Positions 8,749-18,463 of a stretch of 64,000 nucleotides of DNA are shown here, in pieces. The DNA comes from Neorhizobium galegae (GTDB lineage Bacteria > Pseudomonadota > Alphaproteobacteria > Rhizobiales > Rhizobiaceae), in assembly GCF_021391675.1 (NCBI RefSeq), contig NZ_CP090095.1, forward strand, positions 1,803,501 to 1,867,500, in the 5' to 3' direction. The notes below the pieces were generated by a model, which worked only from the letters and a program-made list of their open reading frames with translations, was not told the origin of the DNA and did no database searches. The position numbers were made by a program, and so were the translations under genes. Numbering within the stretch: the stretch's first letter is position 1; each line of letters begins with the position of its first letter.

Positions 8749-10152
8749 ATGAAGACTTGGAAGCCAGACCTGACCCGCAGCCGCTCCCCGCGCTACATGG
8801 CGATTGCCGATGTCATCGAGATGGATTTGCGGAGCGGCAACCTCGTGATCGGTGATCGCTTGCCGCCGCAGCGCGAACTGGCCAAGGTGCTCAACGTCGA
8901 CTTCACCACCGTGGCGCGCGGCTATCTGGAGGCCCAGAAGCGTGGCCTGGTCAGTTCGCATGTGGGGCGCGGCACCTTCGTGACCGGCGGTGTCGACAAG
9001 GAGCGCCGGGGTTTCGTCTCCGACGCCGCGCCCGATCCACGCCGGGCCTCGATCGTTGATTTTTCCATGAACATGCCGCCGGAGCCGGACGATTCCGAAC
9101 TGATTGCCCGGATGCAAGGTGGGCTAACCGCAGTCGCCACCAACCTCGTGCCTTTGCTGCGTTATCAGAGTTTCGGCGGTGCCGGCGTCGACAAGGAGGC
9201 GGCGGCGGTTTGGCTCGGCCGGCGTGGCCTGGTTCCGTCGCAGGAGCGTATCTTCCTCACTCCCGGCGCGCATCCGGCGCTGCTGGCGATCTTCGGCATG
9301 CTGGCAAAGCCGGGCGAGACGGTGCTGTCGGAAAACATCACCTATCCCGGTATGCGCTCGATCGCCGCGCAACTGCGATTGACCCTTGTCGGCCTGCCGA
9401 TGGATGAGGAAGGCATTCTGCCGGCAGCCTTTGCCGAGGCCTGCGAGAAGCAAAAGCCGAAGGCGCTCTATCTCAATCCGATCCTGCAGAACCCGATGAC
9501 GCTGACGGTTCCGCAACGGCGTCGCGAGGAGATCTGCGCCGTGGCGCGAAAATATGGCGTGTCGATCGTCGAGGACGATGCCTACGGCTTCATTCCTCTG
9601 CGCGCCCCGGCACCGCTGGCGGCGATAGCTCCGGACCTGACCTGGCATATCGGCGGGCTTTCCAAATCGCTCGGTGCCGGCCTCAGGCTGGCCTATGTCG
9701 TCGCCCCGGATACCAGGGCCGCGTGGCCGTTCGTCAGTGCCATGCGCGCCAACAACGTCATGGCATCACCGCTGTCGGCAGCGCTCGCCACCCGTTGGAT
9801 CGAGGATGGTACGGCCGACAACATCCTGCACTTCGTCAGGACCGAAGCGATGGCCCGCCAGACGCTGGTCGCACACATACTGCCGAAGGGCAGCTATCGC
9901 GGCGACCCGCTCAGCTTCAACATCTGGCTGCCTTTGGCACAGGGCTGGACCCGCTCGACGTTCGGCAGCCACATGCGTTCCGCCGGCATCGGCGTTGTGG
10001 CGAGCGACGCCTTCTGCGTCGACGGCCCGGCTCCGGAAGCGGTGCGCGTATGCCTCGGCGGTCCCATCCGGCGGCCTGCGCTCGAGGCTGCCCTGGAATT
10101 CATGGGCCATGCGCTGGAAAGCTCGCCAGAAATGGCCGGCTCCTTCTTCTGA
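8749..10152 (+). CDS. MocR/PdxR-family regulator (GntR HTH fused to aminotransferase-like domain)
   Basis: This 467-residue regulator has a GntR winged helix at residues about 10-80 (RLPPQRELAKVLNVDFTTVA, then VGRGTFV). A fold-type-I PLP-dependent aminotransferase-like domain follows. Likely cofactor residues are visible as EDDAYGF (Asp near residue 275) and GGLSKSLGAGLRLAY (PLP lysine near residue 306). The family uses PLP or an amino-compound aldimine as effector. No aminotransferase or vitamin B6 gene is adjacent, so the target is unknown. The 146 bases upstream probably hold its promoter. Confidence 0.87.
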   Translation: MKTWKPDLTRSRSPRYMAIADVIEMDLRSGNLVIGDRLPPQRELAKVLNVDFTTVARGYLEAQKRGLVSSHVGRGTFVTGGVDKERRGFVSDAAPDPRRASIVDFSMNMPPEPDDSELIARMQGGLTAVATNLVPLLRYQSFGGAGVDKEAAAVWLGRRGLVPSQERIFLTPGAHPALLAIFGMLAKPGETVLSENITYPGMRSIAAQLRLTLVGLPMDEEGILPAAFAEACEKQKPKALYLNPILQNPMTLTVPQRRREEICAVARKYGVSIVEDDAYGFIPLRAPAPLAAIAPDLTWHIGGLSKSLGAGLRLAYVVAPDTRAAWPFVSAMRANNVMASPLSAALATRWIEDGTADNILHFVRTEAMARQTLVAHILPKGSYRGDPLSFNIWLPLAQGWTRSTFGSHMRSAGIGVVASDAFCVDGPAPEAVRVCLGGPIRRPALEAALEFMGHALESSPEMAGSFF

Positions 10153-10227
10153 TCTCTCCTCTCTGCGATCCGTGGCCGGAATGCCTGCGGCATTCTGGCT
10201 AATCGACTCATTGAATGCATCAATCTA

Positions 10228-10233
10228 TATAAT
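10228..10233 (+). promoter_or_regulatory. Possible -10 element before the DUF983 gene
   Basis: A perfect TATAAT lies 51 bases upstream of the DUF983 start. It follows a GAATGCC-TGC-GGCATTC hairpin (10179-10195) that may end the mocR-type transcript. No convincing -35 box is found at the usual distance, so this is a weak call. Confidence 0.3.
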
Positions 10234-10283
10234 GACTGCAATCAATGGACGATTTGATCGCTTTGCTCCCAAGGACGATGATC

Positions 10284-10664
10284 ATGGATCACGAATGGCC
10301 TCCTCTCCCTCCCATGCAGACCGGTATCCGCGGGCGCTGCCCGCGTTGTGGTCAGGGGCATCTGTTCAACGGCTTCCTGACGCTCAACCGGACGTGCGAA
10401 GCCTGCGGACTGGACTATTCCTTCGCCGACCCCGCCGATGGCCCGGCCTTCTTCGTGATGTGCTTTGCCTGCGTGCCGAGCGTGCTTCTCGGCGTCTGGC
10501 TGGAAGTGCAGTACCAGCCGGCCTGGTGGGTTCACCTGCTGGTGACATTGCCGTTCATGCTTCTGACCTGTATCCCGCCGCTTCGGCCGCTGAAGGGTTG
10601 GCTGGTGGCGAGCCAGTATTTCTACAAGGCGGAAGAAGGAAAGCTGGTGAGACGCGCCAGCTAG
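10284..10664 (+). CDS. DUF983 family membrane protein
   Basis: This protein of about 126 residues has an N-terminal zinc-ribbon-like pair of Cys motifs (CPRCGQG and CEACG) followed by two predicted membrane helices (near residues 47-68 and 77-97). It matches the DUF983 family of alphaproteobacteria, whose function is not established. The ATG at 10284 is chosen because AAGGA at 10271-10275 sits 8 bases upstream. In-frame ATGs at 10245 and 10278 are alternatives. It stands alone between the MocR-type gene and a convergent flavin monooxygenase. Confidence 0.78.
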   Translation: MDHEWPPLPPMQTGIRGRCPRCGQGHLFNGFLTLNRTCEACGLDYSFADPADGPAFFVMCFACVPSVLLGVWLEVQYQPAWWVHLLVTLPFMLLTCIPPLRPLKGWLVASQYFYKAEEGKLVRRAS

Positions 10665-10670
10665 GTCGCA

Positions 10671-11816
10671 TCATTGACCACGATTGACTGGAGCTTCGAG
10701 GAAGCTTGTCAATTCCCGTGCGGCTGCGCCACCCGCACGGTTCGCCCCGATCGTTGAAGCGGATGGGCCGTAACCGACCAGGTGAATACGCGGGTCCCTG
10801 GCGACCTGCGTCGCCAGCCGGCCGGTCATCAGGATGCCGCCGCTCGCCTCGCGCAGTTGCAGCGGGGCGAGGTGATCGAGCGAACTGCGAAAACCCGTGC
10901 ACCAGAGGATCACATCGGCCCGCTGTTCGGAGCCGTCCGCCCAGCGTATCCCGTGTTCGGTGATCTCGGAAAACATCGGCAGTCTTTTCAGCGCGCCGCG
11001 TTCTCGCGCTGCCCGAATTGCAGGCGTGACGGGCAGGCCGGTGACCGAAACGACCGAGCCTGGCGGAAGGCCCTGGCGGACACGATCCTCCACGAGCGCC
11101 ACGGCAGCGTGTCCGATCTCCGGCGTGAACGGCTCGTCGCGGAATTGCGGTTCCCGTCGCGTCACCCAGGTGGTCGAGGTGACGCGTGAGATCTCGTCGA
11201 GCAACTGGATCGCCGAAATCCCGCCGCCGACCACGACGACATGCTGGCCGGAAAATTCCTCGGCGGCGCGATAATCTCGCGTATGGAGCTGTCGTCCATG
11301 GAATCGGTCGGCGCCGGGATAGTCGGGAATGTAGGGCGATTCCCATGTGCCGGTGGCGTTGATCAATCCGCGCGCCGAGAAGGCGCCCCGGTCGGTTTCC
11401 ACCCTCAGTCGCTCTCCCCGGTTGCAGACGACCGTCACCTTGACAGGGCGATGGACGTGCAGATCGAAGGCGCGCTCATAAGCCGCGAAATATTGGGGCA
11501 CGGCGACCGACGCCTTGACCAGGCTGGCTGAAGTATCGACCACCTCCTCGAACCGCATTCCGGGGAGGTCATGGACACGATTGGCGGTGGCCAGCGTCAG
11601 AGAAGGCCACCTAAACTGCCAGGCACCGCCAGGCTCCGGAGACTGGTCGAAGACCACGAAATCCTTGTCCGGCGCAAGGCCGAGCTTACGCAGGTGATAG
11701 GCCGAGGACAGGCCCGCCTGGCCGGCGCCGATCACGATGATATCGACCTTGATCGCCACGCGGGCACGACCGGGTTCGGCATCGGTGTGTTGATCTGTGT
11801 CGGAATCTGCAGCCAT
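10671..11816 (-). CDS. Flavin-containing monooxygenase-like oxidoreductase (CzcO/FMO group)
   Basis: This 381-residue flavoprotein has an FAD-binding Rossmann motif VIGAGQAGLSSAY near residue 28 and an NAD(P)H-binding motif VVVVGGGISAIQL near residue 193. Between them is FHGRQLHTRDY (172-182), which matches the FxGxxxHxxxY fingerprint of FMO and Baeyer-Villiger-type monooxygenases. A second conserved segment, LWCTGFRSS, is near residue 310. Soft nucleophiles or ketones are possible substrates. No neighbour points to a pathway. It is convergent with the DUF983 gene and divergent from recQ. Confidence 0.82.
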   Translation of the reverse strand: MAADSDTDQHTDAEPGRARVAIKVDIIVIGAGQAGLSSAYHLRKLGLAPDKDFVVFDQSPEPGGAWQFRWPSLTLATANRVHDLPGMRFEEVVDTSASLVKASVAVPQYFAAYERAFDLHVHRPVKVTVVCNRGERLRVETDRGAFSARGLINATGTWESPYIPDYPGADRFHGRQLHTRDYRAAEEFSGQHVVVVGGGISAIQLLDEISRVTSTTWVTRREPQFRDEPFTPEIGHAAVALVEDRVRQGLPPGSVVSVTGLPVTPAIRAARERGALKRLPMFSEITEHGIRWADGSEQRADVILWCTGFRSSLDHLAPLQLREASGGILMTGRLATQVARDPRIHLVGYGPSASTIGANRAGGAAARELTSFLEAPVNRGQ

Positions 11817-12031
11817 GCGAAATATCGATACGATTGAAGGGCGAGGATATGTAGACGAGGCTTATACGTCCGCGAAAGGCGCTTCAAGCTGCATGGCTTG
11901 CAAGCAGAAGTGGCAGCGGTATAGTTGTGAGGTTTCATCCATGCCATGCCCATCTAACCTTAATGTCGCATACACTCGCGACGGGCGCTGGACCTGTGCC
12001 ATAGTCCAGGCTCCCACATGAAAGCGATTCC

Positions 12032-13891
12032 ATGCAGCCGACCCCAAACCGCCTTGCTCCCCTTTTCGACAACGATGGCACGAAAAACCCGCTCGATGTG
12101 CTGAAACGCGTCTACGGTTATTCATCGTTCCGGGGCAAGCAGGCTGCGGTCGTCGAACAGGTCGTGTCGGGCGGCGATGCCGTGGTGCTGTTTCCGACCG
12201 GCGCCGGCAAGTCGCTCTGCTTCCAGATCCCAGCCCTCTGCCGCGACGGCGTCGGCATCGTCGTTTCGCCGCTGATCGCGCTGATGCGCGACCAGGTGGA
12301 GGCGCTGAAGCAGCTCGGCGTACGCGCCGCCGCGCTCAATTCTTCCCTGACGCGCGAAGAATTCGTCGATGTCCGCCGGGCGATCGCCAATGGTGATCTC
12401 GATCTTCTCTATGTGACGCCCGAGCGCATCGTCACGCCGGCCTTCAAGGAGATGATCGGCAGTGCTAGGATCGCATTGTTTGCGATCGACGAGGCGCATT
12501 GCGTCTCGCAATGGGGCCATGACTTCCGCCCGGAATATCGCGAACTCGGCCATCTCGCTGAGCATTATCCGGGCGTGCCGCGCATGGCGCTGACAGCGAC
12601 CGCCGATCCGCACACTCGCGAAGATATCATCGACAAGCTCGCGCTGCGCTCGGCCGAAGTGTTCACAACGTCATTCGACCGACCGAACATCGCCTACGAA
12701 ATCGTCGAGCGCGATCAGCCGCGCCAGCAGCTCCTGCGTTTTCTCTCCCGCCACAAGGGGTCGAGCGGCATCGTCTATTGCCTGTCGCGCGCCAAAGTCG
12801 AGGATACCGCCGAATGGCTGAACGGGCAGGGTATTCGCGCCCTTGCCTATCATGCCGGCATGGACCGCGGCATGCGCGACGCCAATCAGGACGCCTTCCT
12901 CAAGGAAGAGGATCTTTGCCTGGTCGCCACCGTCGCCTTCGGCATGGGCATCGACAAGCCGAACGTGCGTTATGTCGCCCATCTCGACCTGCCCGGTTCG
13001 GTCGAGGCCTATTATCAGGAGACCGGCCGCGCCGGGCGCGACGGGCTGCCGTCCGACGTCTGGATGGCCTATGGCATGGCCGATGTCATCCAGCGCGGCC
13101 GGATGATCGACGGCGGCACGTCGGGCGACGATATCAAGCGCGTCGAGCGCGCAAAGCTCAATGCGCTGCTCGGCATCTGCGAGACGCCGGGCTGCCGAAG
13201 GCAGGCGATCCTTGCCCATTTCGGCGAGGCGCATGGCGGCCAATGCGGCAATTGCGACACCTGCCTCAAGCCGGTCGAAACCTGGGACGGAACCGAAGCC
13301 GCCATCAAGGCGCTGGCGGCGATCTACCGGACTGGTGAGCGTTTCGGCACAGGCCACCTGATCGACGTGTTGCTCGGGAACCGGAACGAGAAGACCGCTC
13401 GCTTCGGCCATGCGGATATGCCGGTCTTCGGCGTCGGCAAGGACATCCCCTCAAAGACCTGGCAATCGGTCTATCGCCAGCTTCTCGCCGCCGGCCTGGT
13501 CAGCGTCGATCACGACGCCTTCGGCGCGCTGAAGCTGGAACCGGACGCGCGTGCCGTCTTCAAGCGCGAACGCGAGGTCCGCTTCCGTAAGGACCGTCCG
13601 ACGACCGGCAAGGCATCGCGAAGCGCATCACCGAGCGCGGCAAACGCAAGATCTGCGCTGGAAGGGTCCGATGCTGAACTCTTCGAGGCACTGCGCGTCG
13701 CGCGCCTGGGGATTGCCAAGGAGCTTTCGGTGCCGCCCTATGTCGTTTTTCCGGATACGACGCTGGTCGCGTTTGCCACCGCCCGCCCGACGAGCCGCGA
13801 CGCGCTGCTCGGCATTTCCGGGGTAGGGCAATCGAAGCTCGAGCGTTACGGCGATACCTTCCTGGCGGTGATCCGGGCGCACGAGAGATAG
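12032..13891 (+). CDS. recQ: ATP-dependent DNA helicase RecQ
   Basis: This 619-residue superfamily 2 helicase has all RecQ parts. A Walker A motif FPTGAGKS lies near residue 55, a DEAH box ([20 protein letters not shown]) near residue 152, motif [11 protein letters not shown] near residue 330, a four-cysteine zinc site in the RQC region (CETPGC and CGNCDTC, residues 386-415) and an HRDC domain at the C-terminus (about 545-615). It unwinds recombination and stalled-fork structures. The ribosome binding site is weak. It is transcribed alone, facing a convergent ROK regulator 14 bases away. Confidence 0.95.
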   Translation: MQPTPNRLAPLFDNDGTKNPLDVLKRVYGYSSFRGKQAAVVEQVVSGGDAVVLFPTGAGKSLCFQIPALCRDGVGIVVSPLIALMRDQVEALKQLGVRAAALNSSLTREEFVDVRRAIANGDLDLLYVTPERIVTPAFKEMIGSARIALFAIDEAHCVSQWGHDFRPEYRELGHLAEHYPGVPRMALTATADPHTREDIIDKLALRSAEVFTTSFDRPNIAYEIVERDQPRQQLLRFLSRHKGSSGIVYCLSRAKVEDTAEWLNGQGIRALAYHAGMDRGMRDANQDAFLKEEDLCLVATVAFGMGIDKPNVRYVAHLDLPGSVEAYYQETGRAGRDGLPSDVWMAYGMADVIQRGRMIDGGTSGDDIKRVERAKLNALLGICETPGCRRQAILAHFGEAHGGQCGNCDTCLKPVETWDGTEAAIKALAAIYRTGERFGTGHLIDVLLGNRNEKTARFGHADMPVFGVGKDIPSKTWQSVYRQLLAAGLVSVDHDAFGALKLEPDARAVFKREREVRFRKDRPTTGKASRSASPSAANARSALEGSDAELFEALRVARLGIAKELSVPPYVVFPDTTLVAFATARPTSRDALLGISGVGQSKLERYGDTFLAVIRAHER

Positions 13892-13905
13892 GCGGCGCCC
13901 ACGTA

Positions 13906-15060
13906 TCAGTAGAACGTCGAGTGGAAAGGGGTGACGGCAGCCCCCATCGCCGATGCGTCGCTGGCGATCTCCGAGATGATCAGCTTTGGACTGGGGCGCG
14001 GTATGCCATAACGAGGGCGTCCGAAAATCTCCGTCCGGTCGATCATCATCTGCGCCAGGTCCGGCGGCACCTGGCCGCCGAAGACGATCGCCTGCGGATC
14101 GAAAATCGCCGAGATGGCATTGACCAAGCGGTTATAAGCCGGCGTGATTTCGTTCATCCATTCGGCCACGCCTGGCCATTGCGGTTCGAAATGCCGGCGC
14201 ATGTAAGTGATGGAGGGGACATCGACGCCATTGCGAACAAGCCGCTCGATGAGCAATTGTAGCGCCGGTCGCCGCTGGTTTTCCTCTTGGTCGTAGATGC
14301 CCGAAAACTCGCCGGCATTGCCGTTACCGCCCAGCAGCAATTCACCGTTGCTGACCAGCCCGCCGCCGAAACCGTAGTTGAAGCTCAGATAGGCGAAGTG
14401 CTTGACGTAGCGGCCGGCACCGAACATCGACTCGGCGATTGCGCCGGTATTGGCGCCGTTGTGCACCCAGACCGGCTTGCCGAAAAACTCCGCCAGCAGC
14501 GGACCGAGCTCGATCAGCGACCATTCATGCAGCGGCAGGGGCGCGTTGTAGCGGGTTCCGCCGACATGATAGCCCGCTATTGCAAACCCGATGCCGAAAA
14601 GGGCCTCCGGGGAAAGGTCGTTGAGTTTCTGCGCCTCCGCGAGCCGTGTCCTGACGAGATCGAGGGACTGGGCCATCGTGTGTTCGCGCAGCGTCACGCT
14701 GCTTTCGGCCAGAACATTGCCGGCAAGGTCCATCAGGCAGATGCCGATGACGTCGGTATTGACCGAGATGCCGCAGGAATAGGCGTAGCGGGCGTTGAGG
14801 CGGATCGTCGGGCTCGGTTGCCCGCGACCGACGCCAGGTTTTGGAGAACCGAGCAAGACGACGCCGCGTTCCGCCAACTGGTCGATGATCCGATAGACCG
14901 ATTGCTGGGTGAGGTCGGTATGAGCCGTCACTTCGGAGCGGGAGAGACCGGGGTGACGCCAGATGAGCTTGAGCAGGCTGCGCTCGTTCGGAGACACGAC
15001 GCCGCTTTCACCTGCGCGCAGGAATTGTGGCGGGATCAGAGCTTCGGGAAAATAGGCCAC
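13906..15060 (-). CDS. ROK-family transcriptional regulator, likely controlling ugp
   Basis: This 384-residue protein has an N-terminal MarR-like helix-turn-helix (residues about 25-75, SRSEVTAHTDLTQQSVYRII) joined to a ROK sugar-kinase-like domain, as in NagC/Mlc/XylR. The sugar-pocket segment NGNAGEFSG is present. The GTG at 15060 is chosen because GGAGG lies 7-8 bases upstream. An ATG at 15090 is in frame without a good ribosome site. It is divergent from ugpB, and similar GTGTARTAAT sequences lie near both promoters, so repression of ugp relieved by a sugar or sugar phosphate is plausible. Confidence 0.87.
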   Translation of the reverse strand: MAYFPEALIPPQFLRAGESGVVSPNERSLLKLIWRHPGLSRSEVTAHTDLTQQSVYRIIDQLAERGVVLLGSPKPGVGRGQPSPTIRLNARYAYSCGISVNTDVIGICLMDLAGNVLAESSVTLREHTMAQSLDLVRTRLAEAQKLNDLSPEALFGIGFAIAGYHVGGTRYNAPLPLHEWSLIELGPLLAEFFGKPVWVHNGANTGAIAESMFGAGRYVKHFAYLSFNYGFGGGLVSNGELLLGGNGNAGEFSGIYDQEENQRRPALQLLIERLVRNGVDVPSITYMRRHFEPQWPGVAEWMNEITPAYNRLVNAISAIFDPQAIVFGGQVPPDLAQMMIDRTEIFGRPRYGIPRPSPKLIISEIASDASAMGAAVTPFHSTFY

Positions 15061-15094
15061 TGATCCACCTCCGTCGCCAACAATTACCATGGAG

Positions 15095-15107
15095 GTGTAA
15101 TAATTGC
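15095..15107. promoter_or_regulatory. Candidate ROK operator half, regulator-proximal
   Basis: The sequence GTGTAATAATTGC lies just upstream of the ROK regulator and closely resembles GTGTAGTAATGCC at 15206-15218. The flanking AATTAC on the left partly mirrors it. It could be an autoregulatory site; the role is inferred from similarity and position. Confidence 0.35.
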
Positions 15108-15195
15108 GGTTGCATACCGCCGTCTACCTCGCGTTTCCCTTTGCTTAGATGGAAATCCCTTTCGCGACAAGGGCTTCCATCCGTCATCCAATTGT

Positions 15196-15218
15196 TACAC
15201 ATAAAGTGTAGTAATGCC
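15196..15218. promoter_or_regulatory. Candidate ROK operator upstream of ugpB
   Basis: A perfect inverted repeat TACAC-ATAAA-GTGTA (15196-15210) is extended by GTAATGCC. It lies about 55 bases upstream of the ugpB start. The right half repeats the sequence found beside the ROK gene. This spacing suits a repressor operator overlapping the ugp promoter. Confidence 0.45.
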
Positions 15219-15269
15219 GCCGTTCCGGTGCCGATCCCACTCGGCCGATCCCCAAAACAGGCGAGGGCA

Positions 15270-16580
15270 ATGATGAAGATTTCCATTCTGGCGGCGGCCG
15301 CCGCCCTGATGGCGGGCGCGTGTTCCGCGCAGGCCGCCAATATCGAGTTCTGGTACGGCAATACGGGCCCTGTCGAAACCGCGATCAAGGCCCAGTGCGA
15401 TGCTTTCAATGCCGCACAGTCGCAGCACAAGGTCACCTGCGTCGGCCAGGGCAGCTACGAAGTGTCGATGCAGAAGGCGATCGCCGCCTATCGTGCCAAG
15501 AACCATCCGGTGCTGATCCAGTTCTTCGACGCCGGCACGCTCGACCTGATGCTGTCGAACGCCGTCGTGCCGATCCAGGAAATCTTGCCCGACGTCAAGT
15601 GGGGCAACTATATCGCCGGCACCCGCGCTTATTATGAGACGTCCGGCGGCAAGCTGTTCGCGCAGCCCTACAATGCCTCGACGCTGCTGTTCTACACCAA
15701 CAAGACCGAGCTCGAAAAGGCCGGCATCACCCAGACCCCGACCACCTGGGAAGAGGTGATCGAGGCGGCCCGCAAGCTGAAGGCTGCCGGCCATGCATGT
15801 CCGTTCGTTACCGATGGCGATACCTGGCGCGTGCTGGAGCAGTTCTCCGCCCGCCACGGCCTGCCGATCGCCTCCAAGCACAACGGTTATGACGGCCTCG
15901 ACGCCGAATATGTCTTCAACACCACCTTCGTCGCCAAGCACCTCCAGAACCTGGTGGACTGGCGCAAGGAAGGTCTCGTCAGGCTCAATGCCGATACCAA
16001 GGCCGGCAACTATACCGCCGCCTTCAACGCCGGCGAATGCGCGATGATGGAAGGCTCCTCCGGCTCCTACGCCGCCTCCACCAAGGCTTTCGACGGCAAG
16101 TACCAGCTCACCGTCAACATGGCGCCGATGTACAAGGGCTACGAGCGCCACAACACGCTGGTCGGCGGCGCTTCGATCTACGTCATGAAGGGCCATGACC
16201 AGGCTCAGGTCGACGGCGCCAAGGCCTTCCTCGACTTCCTGCGCAAGCCGGAACAGCAGATGTCGTTCACCGCCGCGACCGGTTATGTTCCGGTCACCAA
16301 CGACGTACTCGAGGCGATCAACAAGAGCGGCGACGCGAAGGCTGCGAAATACGCAACCGCCGCCATCGGCATCGAGTCGATGAACCAGCCGCCGACCGCC
16401 GACAGCCGCGGTATTCGCCTCGGCTTCTACGTGCAGTTCCGCGAGATCTTCATGGAAGAGACCCAGAAGGCCTATGGCGGCCAGCAGACCATGCAGGCCT
16501 CGCTCGACAATGCCAAGAAGCGTGGCGACGAACTGCTGCGCCGCTTCGAGCAGACCTATAAGGGCGTCAAGCTGCCTTGA
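15270..16580 (+). CDS. ugpB: sn-Glycerol-3-phosphate ABC transporter, periplasmic binding protein
   Basis: This 436-residue secreted protein has a signal peptide at residues 1-22 (cleavage near AQA-AN). The mature part is a family 1 solute-binding protein of UgpB type (NIEFWYGNTGPVE at the start, PYNASTLLFYTN near residue 130, GYVPVTNDVLEAI near the end). The two adjacent ATGs follow a GCGAGGGC stretch; upstream in-frame codons would destroy the signal peptide. It binds glycerol-3-phosphate or glycerophosphodiesters for import by UgpAEC. A long hairpin after the gene probably favours high expression relative to the permeases. Confidence 0.92.
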   Translation: MMKISILAAAAALMAGACSAQAANIEFWYGNTGPVETAIKAQCDAFNAAQSQHKVTCVGQGSYEVSMQKAIAAYRAKNHPVLIQFFDAGTLDLMLSNAVVPIQEILPDVKWGNYIAGTRAYYETSGGKLFAQPYNASTLLFYTNKTELEKAGITQTPTTWEEVIEAARKLKAAGHACPFVTDGDTWRVLEQFSARHGLPIASKHNGYDGLDAEYVFNTTFVAKHLQNLVDWRKEGLVRLNADTKAGNYTAAFNAGECAMMEGSSGSYAASTKAFDGKYQLTVNMAPMYKGYERHNTLVGGASIYVMKGHDQAQVDGAKAFLDFLRKPEQQMSFTAATGYVPVTNDVLEAINKSGDAKAAKYATAAIGIESMNQPPTADSRGIRLGFYVQFREIFMEETQKAYGGQQTMQASLDNAKKRGDELLRRFEQTYKGVKLP

Positions 16581-16589
16581 TCCAAGCTT

Positions 16590-16629
16590 GATCGGCGCGG
16601 GCGGGACATCTGTCCCGTCCGTGCCGATC
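16590..16629 (+). promoter_or_regulatory. Strong intercistronic hairpin between ugpB and ugpA
   Basis: An 18-base-pair stem with two G:U pairs closes on the tetraloop ATCT (left arm 16590-16607, right arm 16612-16629). No U-tract follows, so it is more likely an mRNA-stabilising or partial-attenuation element that raises the binding protein over the permeases. Confidence 0.65.
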
Positions 16630-16649
16630 CCTCACTGCGGGCTTTTCCC

Positions 16650-17540
16650 ATGACCTCCGAATCCACTCTCTTCAGCAATCGCTGGCTGCCGGTCCTCTTG
16701 GTCGCGCCGTTCATGCTGCTGATCGTCCTTTTCTTCTACGTGCCCATCTTCCAGGCCTTCTACTGGTCCTTCTTTCTCGAACAGCCGTTCGGCGGCGGTT
16801 CGATGTTCGTGGGCTTCGACAATTTCGCCCGTGTCCTTTCCGACCGGGAATTCTGGCAGGCGGGCTGGCGCACCATCATATTCATGGTGACCGCGTCGTC
16901 GCTCGCCGTGCTGATCCCGCTGATCCTTGCGGTCGCCGCCGATCGCAAGATCCGCCTGTCGCTGCCGGCCCGCAACGTGCTGGTCTGGCCGAAGGGTGTC
17001 GCGGGCGCTTCGATCGGCGTCGTGTTCGCCTTCGTCTTCAATCCGTTCGTCGGCATCCTGGCGCCGCTCAACAAAGCCTTTCCGGGCATCTGGGCGCCCG
17101 GCATCGATGGAACGGACGCCTTCATCACGCTGATCGCCGCGCATGTCTGGGGCGGCATCCCGTTCAATTTCGTCATTCTGCTGGCCGGCCTGCAATCGAT
17201 CCCGCGCACCATGCATCAGGCGGCGGCGATGGACGGGGCAGGGCCCTGGCGGCGGATCTTCGACGTGCAGCTGCCGCTGATCATGCCGCAGCTCTTCCTG
17301 ACGCTGGTGCTGGAATTCACCGAAAGCGTCACCTCGGCCTTCGCGCTGATCGACACGATCACCCATGGAGGGCCGGGCGGCGCGACCACGCTGCTCGTCT
17401 ACAAGATCTACAAGGACGGTTTCAGCGGCTACGATCTGTCAGGCGCCTCCACCCAGACCGCGATCCTGATGGTCTTCGTCATCCTTCTCACCGCCGCCCA
17501 GTTCGTCTTTCTCGGCCGGCGCATCAACTACGAGCGCTGA
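16650..17540 (+). CDS. ugpA: sn-Glycerol-3-phosphate ABC transporter permease A
   Basis: This 296-residue inner-membrane permease has about six helices. The EAA-type loop that contacts the ATPase is near residues 190-210 (MHQAAAMDGAGPWRRIFDVQ). With UgpE it forms the translocation pore of the glycerol-3-phosphate importer. It is second in the ugp operon; ugpE begins 3 bases after its stop. The ribosome binding site is weak, which fits lower expression than ugpB. Confidence 0.92.
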   Translation: MTSESTLFSNRWLPVLLVAPFMLLIVLFFYVPIFQAFYWSFFLEQPFGGGSMFVGFDNFARVLSDREFWQAGWRTIIFMVTASSLAVLIPLILAVAADRKIRLSLPARNVLVWPKGVAGASIGVVFAFVFNPFVGILAPLNKAFPGIWAPGIDGTDAFITLIAAHVWGGIPFNFVILLAGLQSIPRTMHQAAAMDGAGPWRRIFDVQLPLIMPQLFLTLVLEFTESVTSAFALIDTITHGGPGGATTLLVYKIYKDGFSGYDLSGASTQTAILMVFVILLTAAQFVFLGRRINYER

Positions 17541-17543
17541 CAG

Positions 17544-18461
17544 ATGATCGAGAACGCACGCTCCCTCAACATTGCCGCGAGCCTGATCCTGCTGGTCGGC
17601 ATGCTCTACATCCTCGGGCCGCTCTACCTCACGCTCGCGACAGCGTCGCAATCCTACGAATTCCTGCTGCGCAACGGGCTTGCCTGGTATCCCGGCGACC
17701 AGTTCCTGAACAACGTGGCGCGCATCTTCACCGAGACGCGCATCCCGATCCAGATGTTCAACAGCCTCGCCGTGGCGTTCAGCCTGGCGATCGCAACCTG
17801 CATCCTGTCCTTCCTGTCGGCCTATGCGATCGTCTATTTCCGCATCCGCTGGGCGGGCGTCGCCTTCGCACTGATCCTCGCCACCATCATGCTGCCGGTC
17901 GATATCCGCGTCATCACCACCTATCAGGTGGCGTCGAACGTGTTCTCGCCGATCAATGCGCTGCTCGACGTGACCGGCCTCAACGGACTGATCGCAGGGG
18001 TATTCGGTGCGCCGGTTCAGCTCGAACTGAGCGTTCTGAACACCCGTTTCGGCCTGGTTGCGCCGCTTGCCGCGCACGGCACCGGCACGTTCCTGTTCCG
18101 CCAGTTCTTCCGCACCCTGCCGGGCGACCTGTTCAAGGCCGCCCGCATGGACGGGGCAGGGCCGGTCCGCTTCATGTTCGATATCCTGCTGCCGCTGTCG
18201 CGTACCAGTTTCGCGGCGCTGTTCGTGCTGACCTTCCTGAGCGGCTGGACGCAGTATCTCTGGCCGCTCGTCGCCTCCTCGACGCCCGACATGCAGACCG
18301 CCGTCGTCGGCCTGGCGCGGCTGCTGCCGGACTCGGACGGCACCGTGCCCGACTTTCCGATGATCATGGCGGGCGCCGTGATCGTTTCCCTCGTGCCCCT
18401 CCTGATGATCGCGCTCTTACAGCGGTATCTGGTGCAGGGCCTCGTGCTTTCGGAGAAATAG
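17544..18461 (+). CDS. ugpE: sn-Glycerol-3-phosphate ABC transporter permease E
   Basis: This 305-residue partner permease has six predicted helices and an EAA loop near residues 198-215 (LFKAARMDGAGPVRFMFDIL). The length is slightly above the usual 280 or so residues for UgpE. It lies between ugpA and ugpC with almost no spacer, consistent with one transcript. Confidence 0.92.
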   Translation: MIENARSLNIAASLILLVGMLYILGPLYLTLATASQSYEFLLRNGLAWYPGDQFLNNVARIFTETRIPIQMFNSLAVAFSLAIATCILSFLSAYAIVYFRIRWAGVAFALILATIMLPVDIRVITTYQVASNVFSPINALLDVTGLNGLIAGVFGAPVQLELSVLNTRFGLVAPLAAHGTGTFLFRQFFRTLPGDLFKAARMDGAGPVRFMFDILLPLSRTSFAALFVLTFLSGWTQYLWPLVASSTPDMQTAVVGLARLLPDSDGTVPDFPMIMAGAVIVSLVPLLMIALLQRYLVQGLVLSEK

Positions 18462-18463
18462 CG

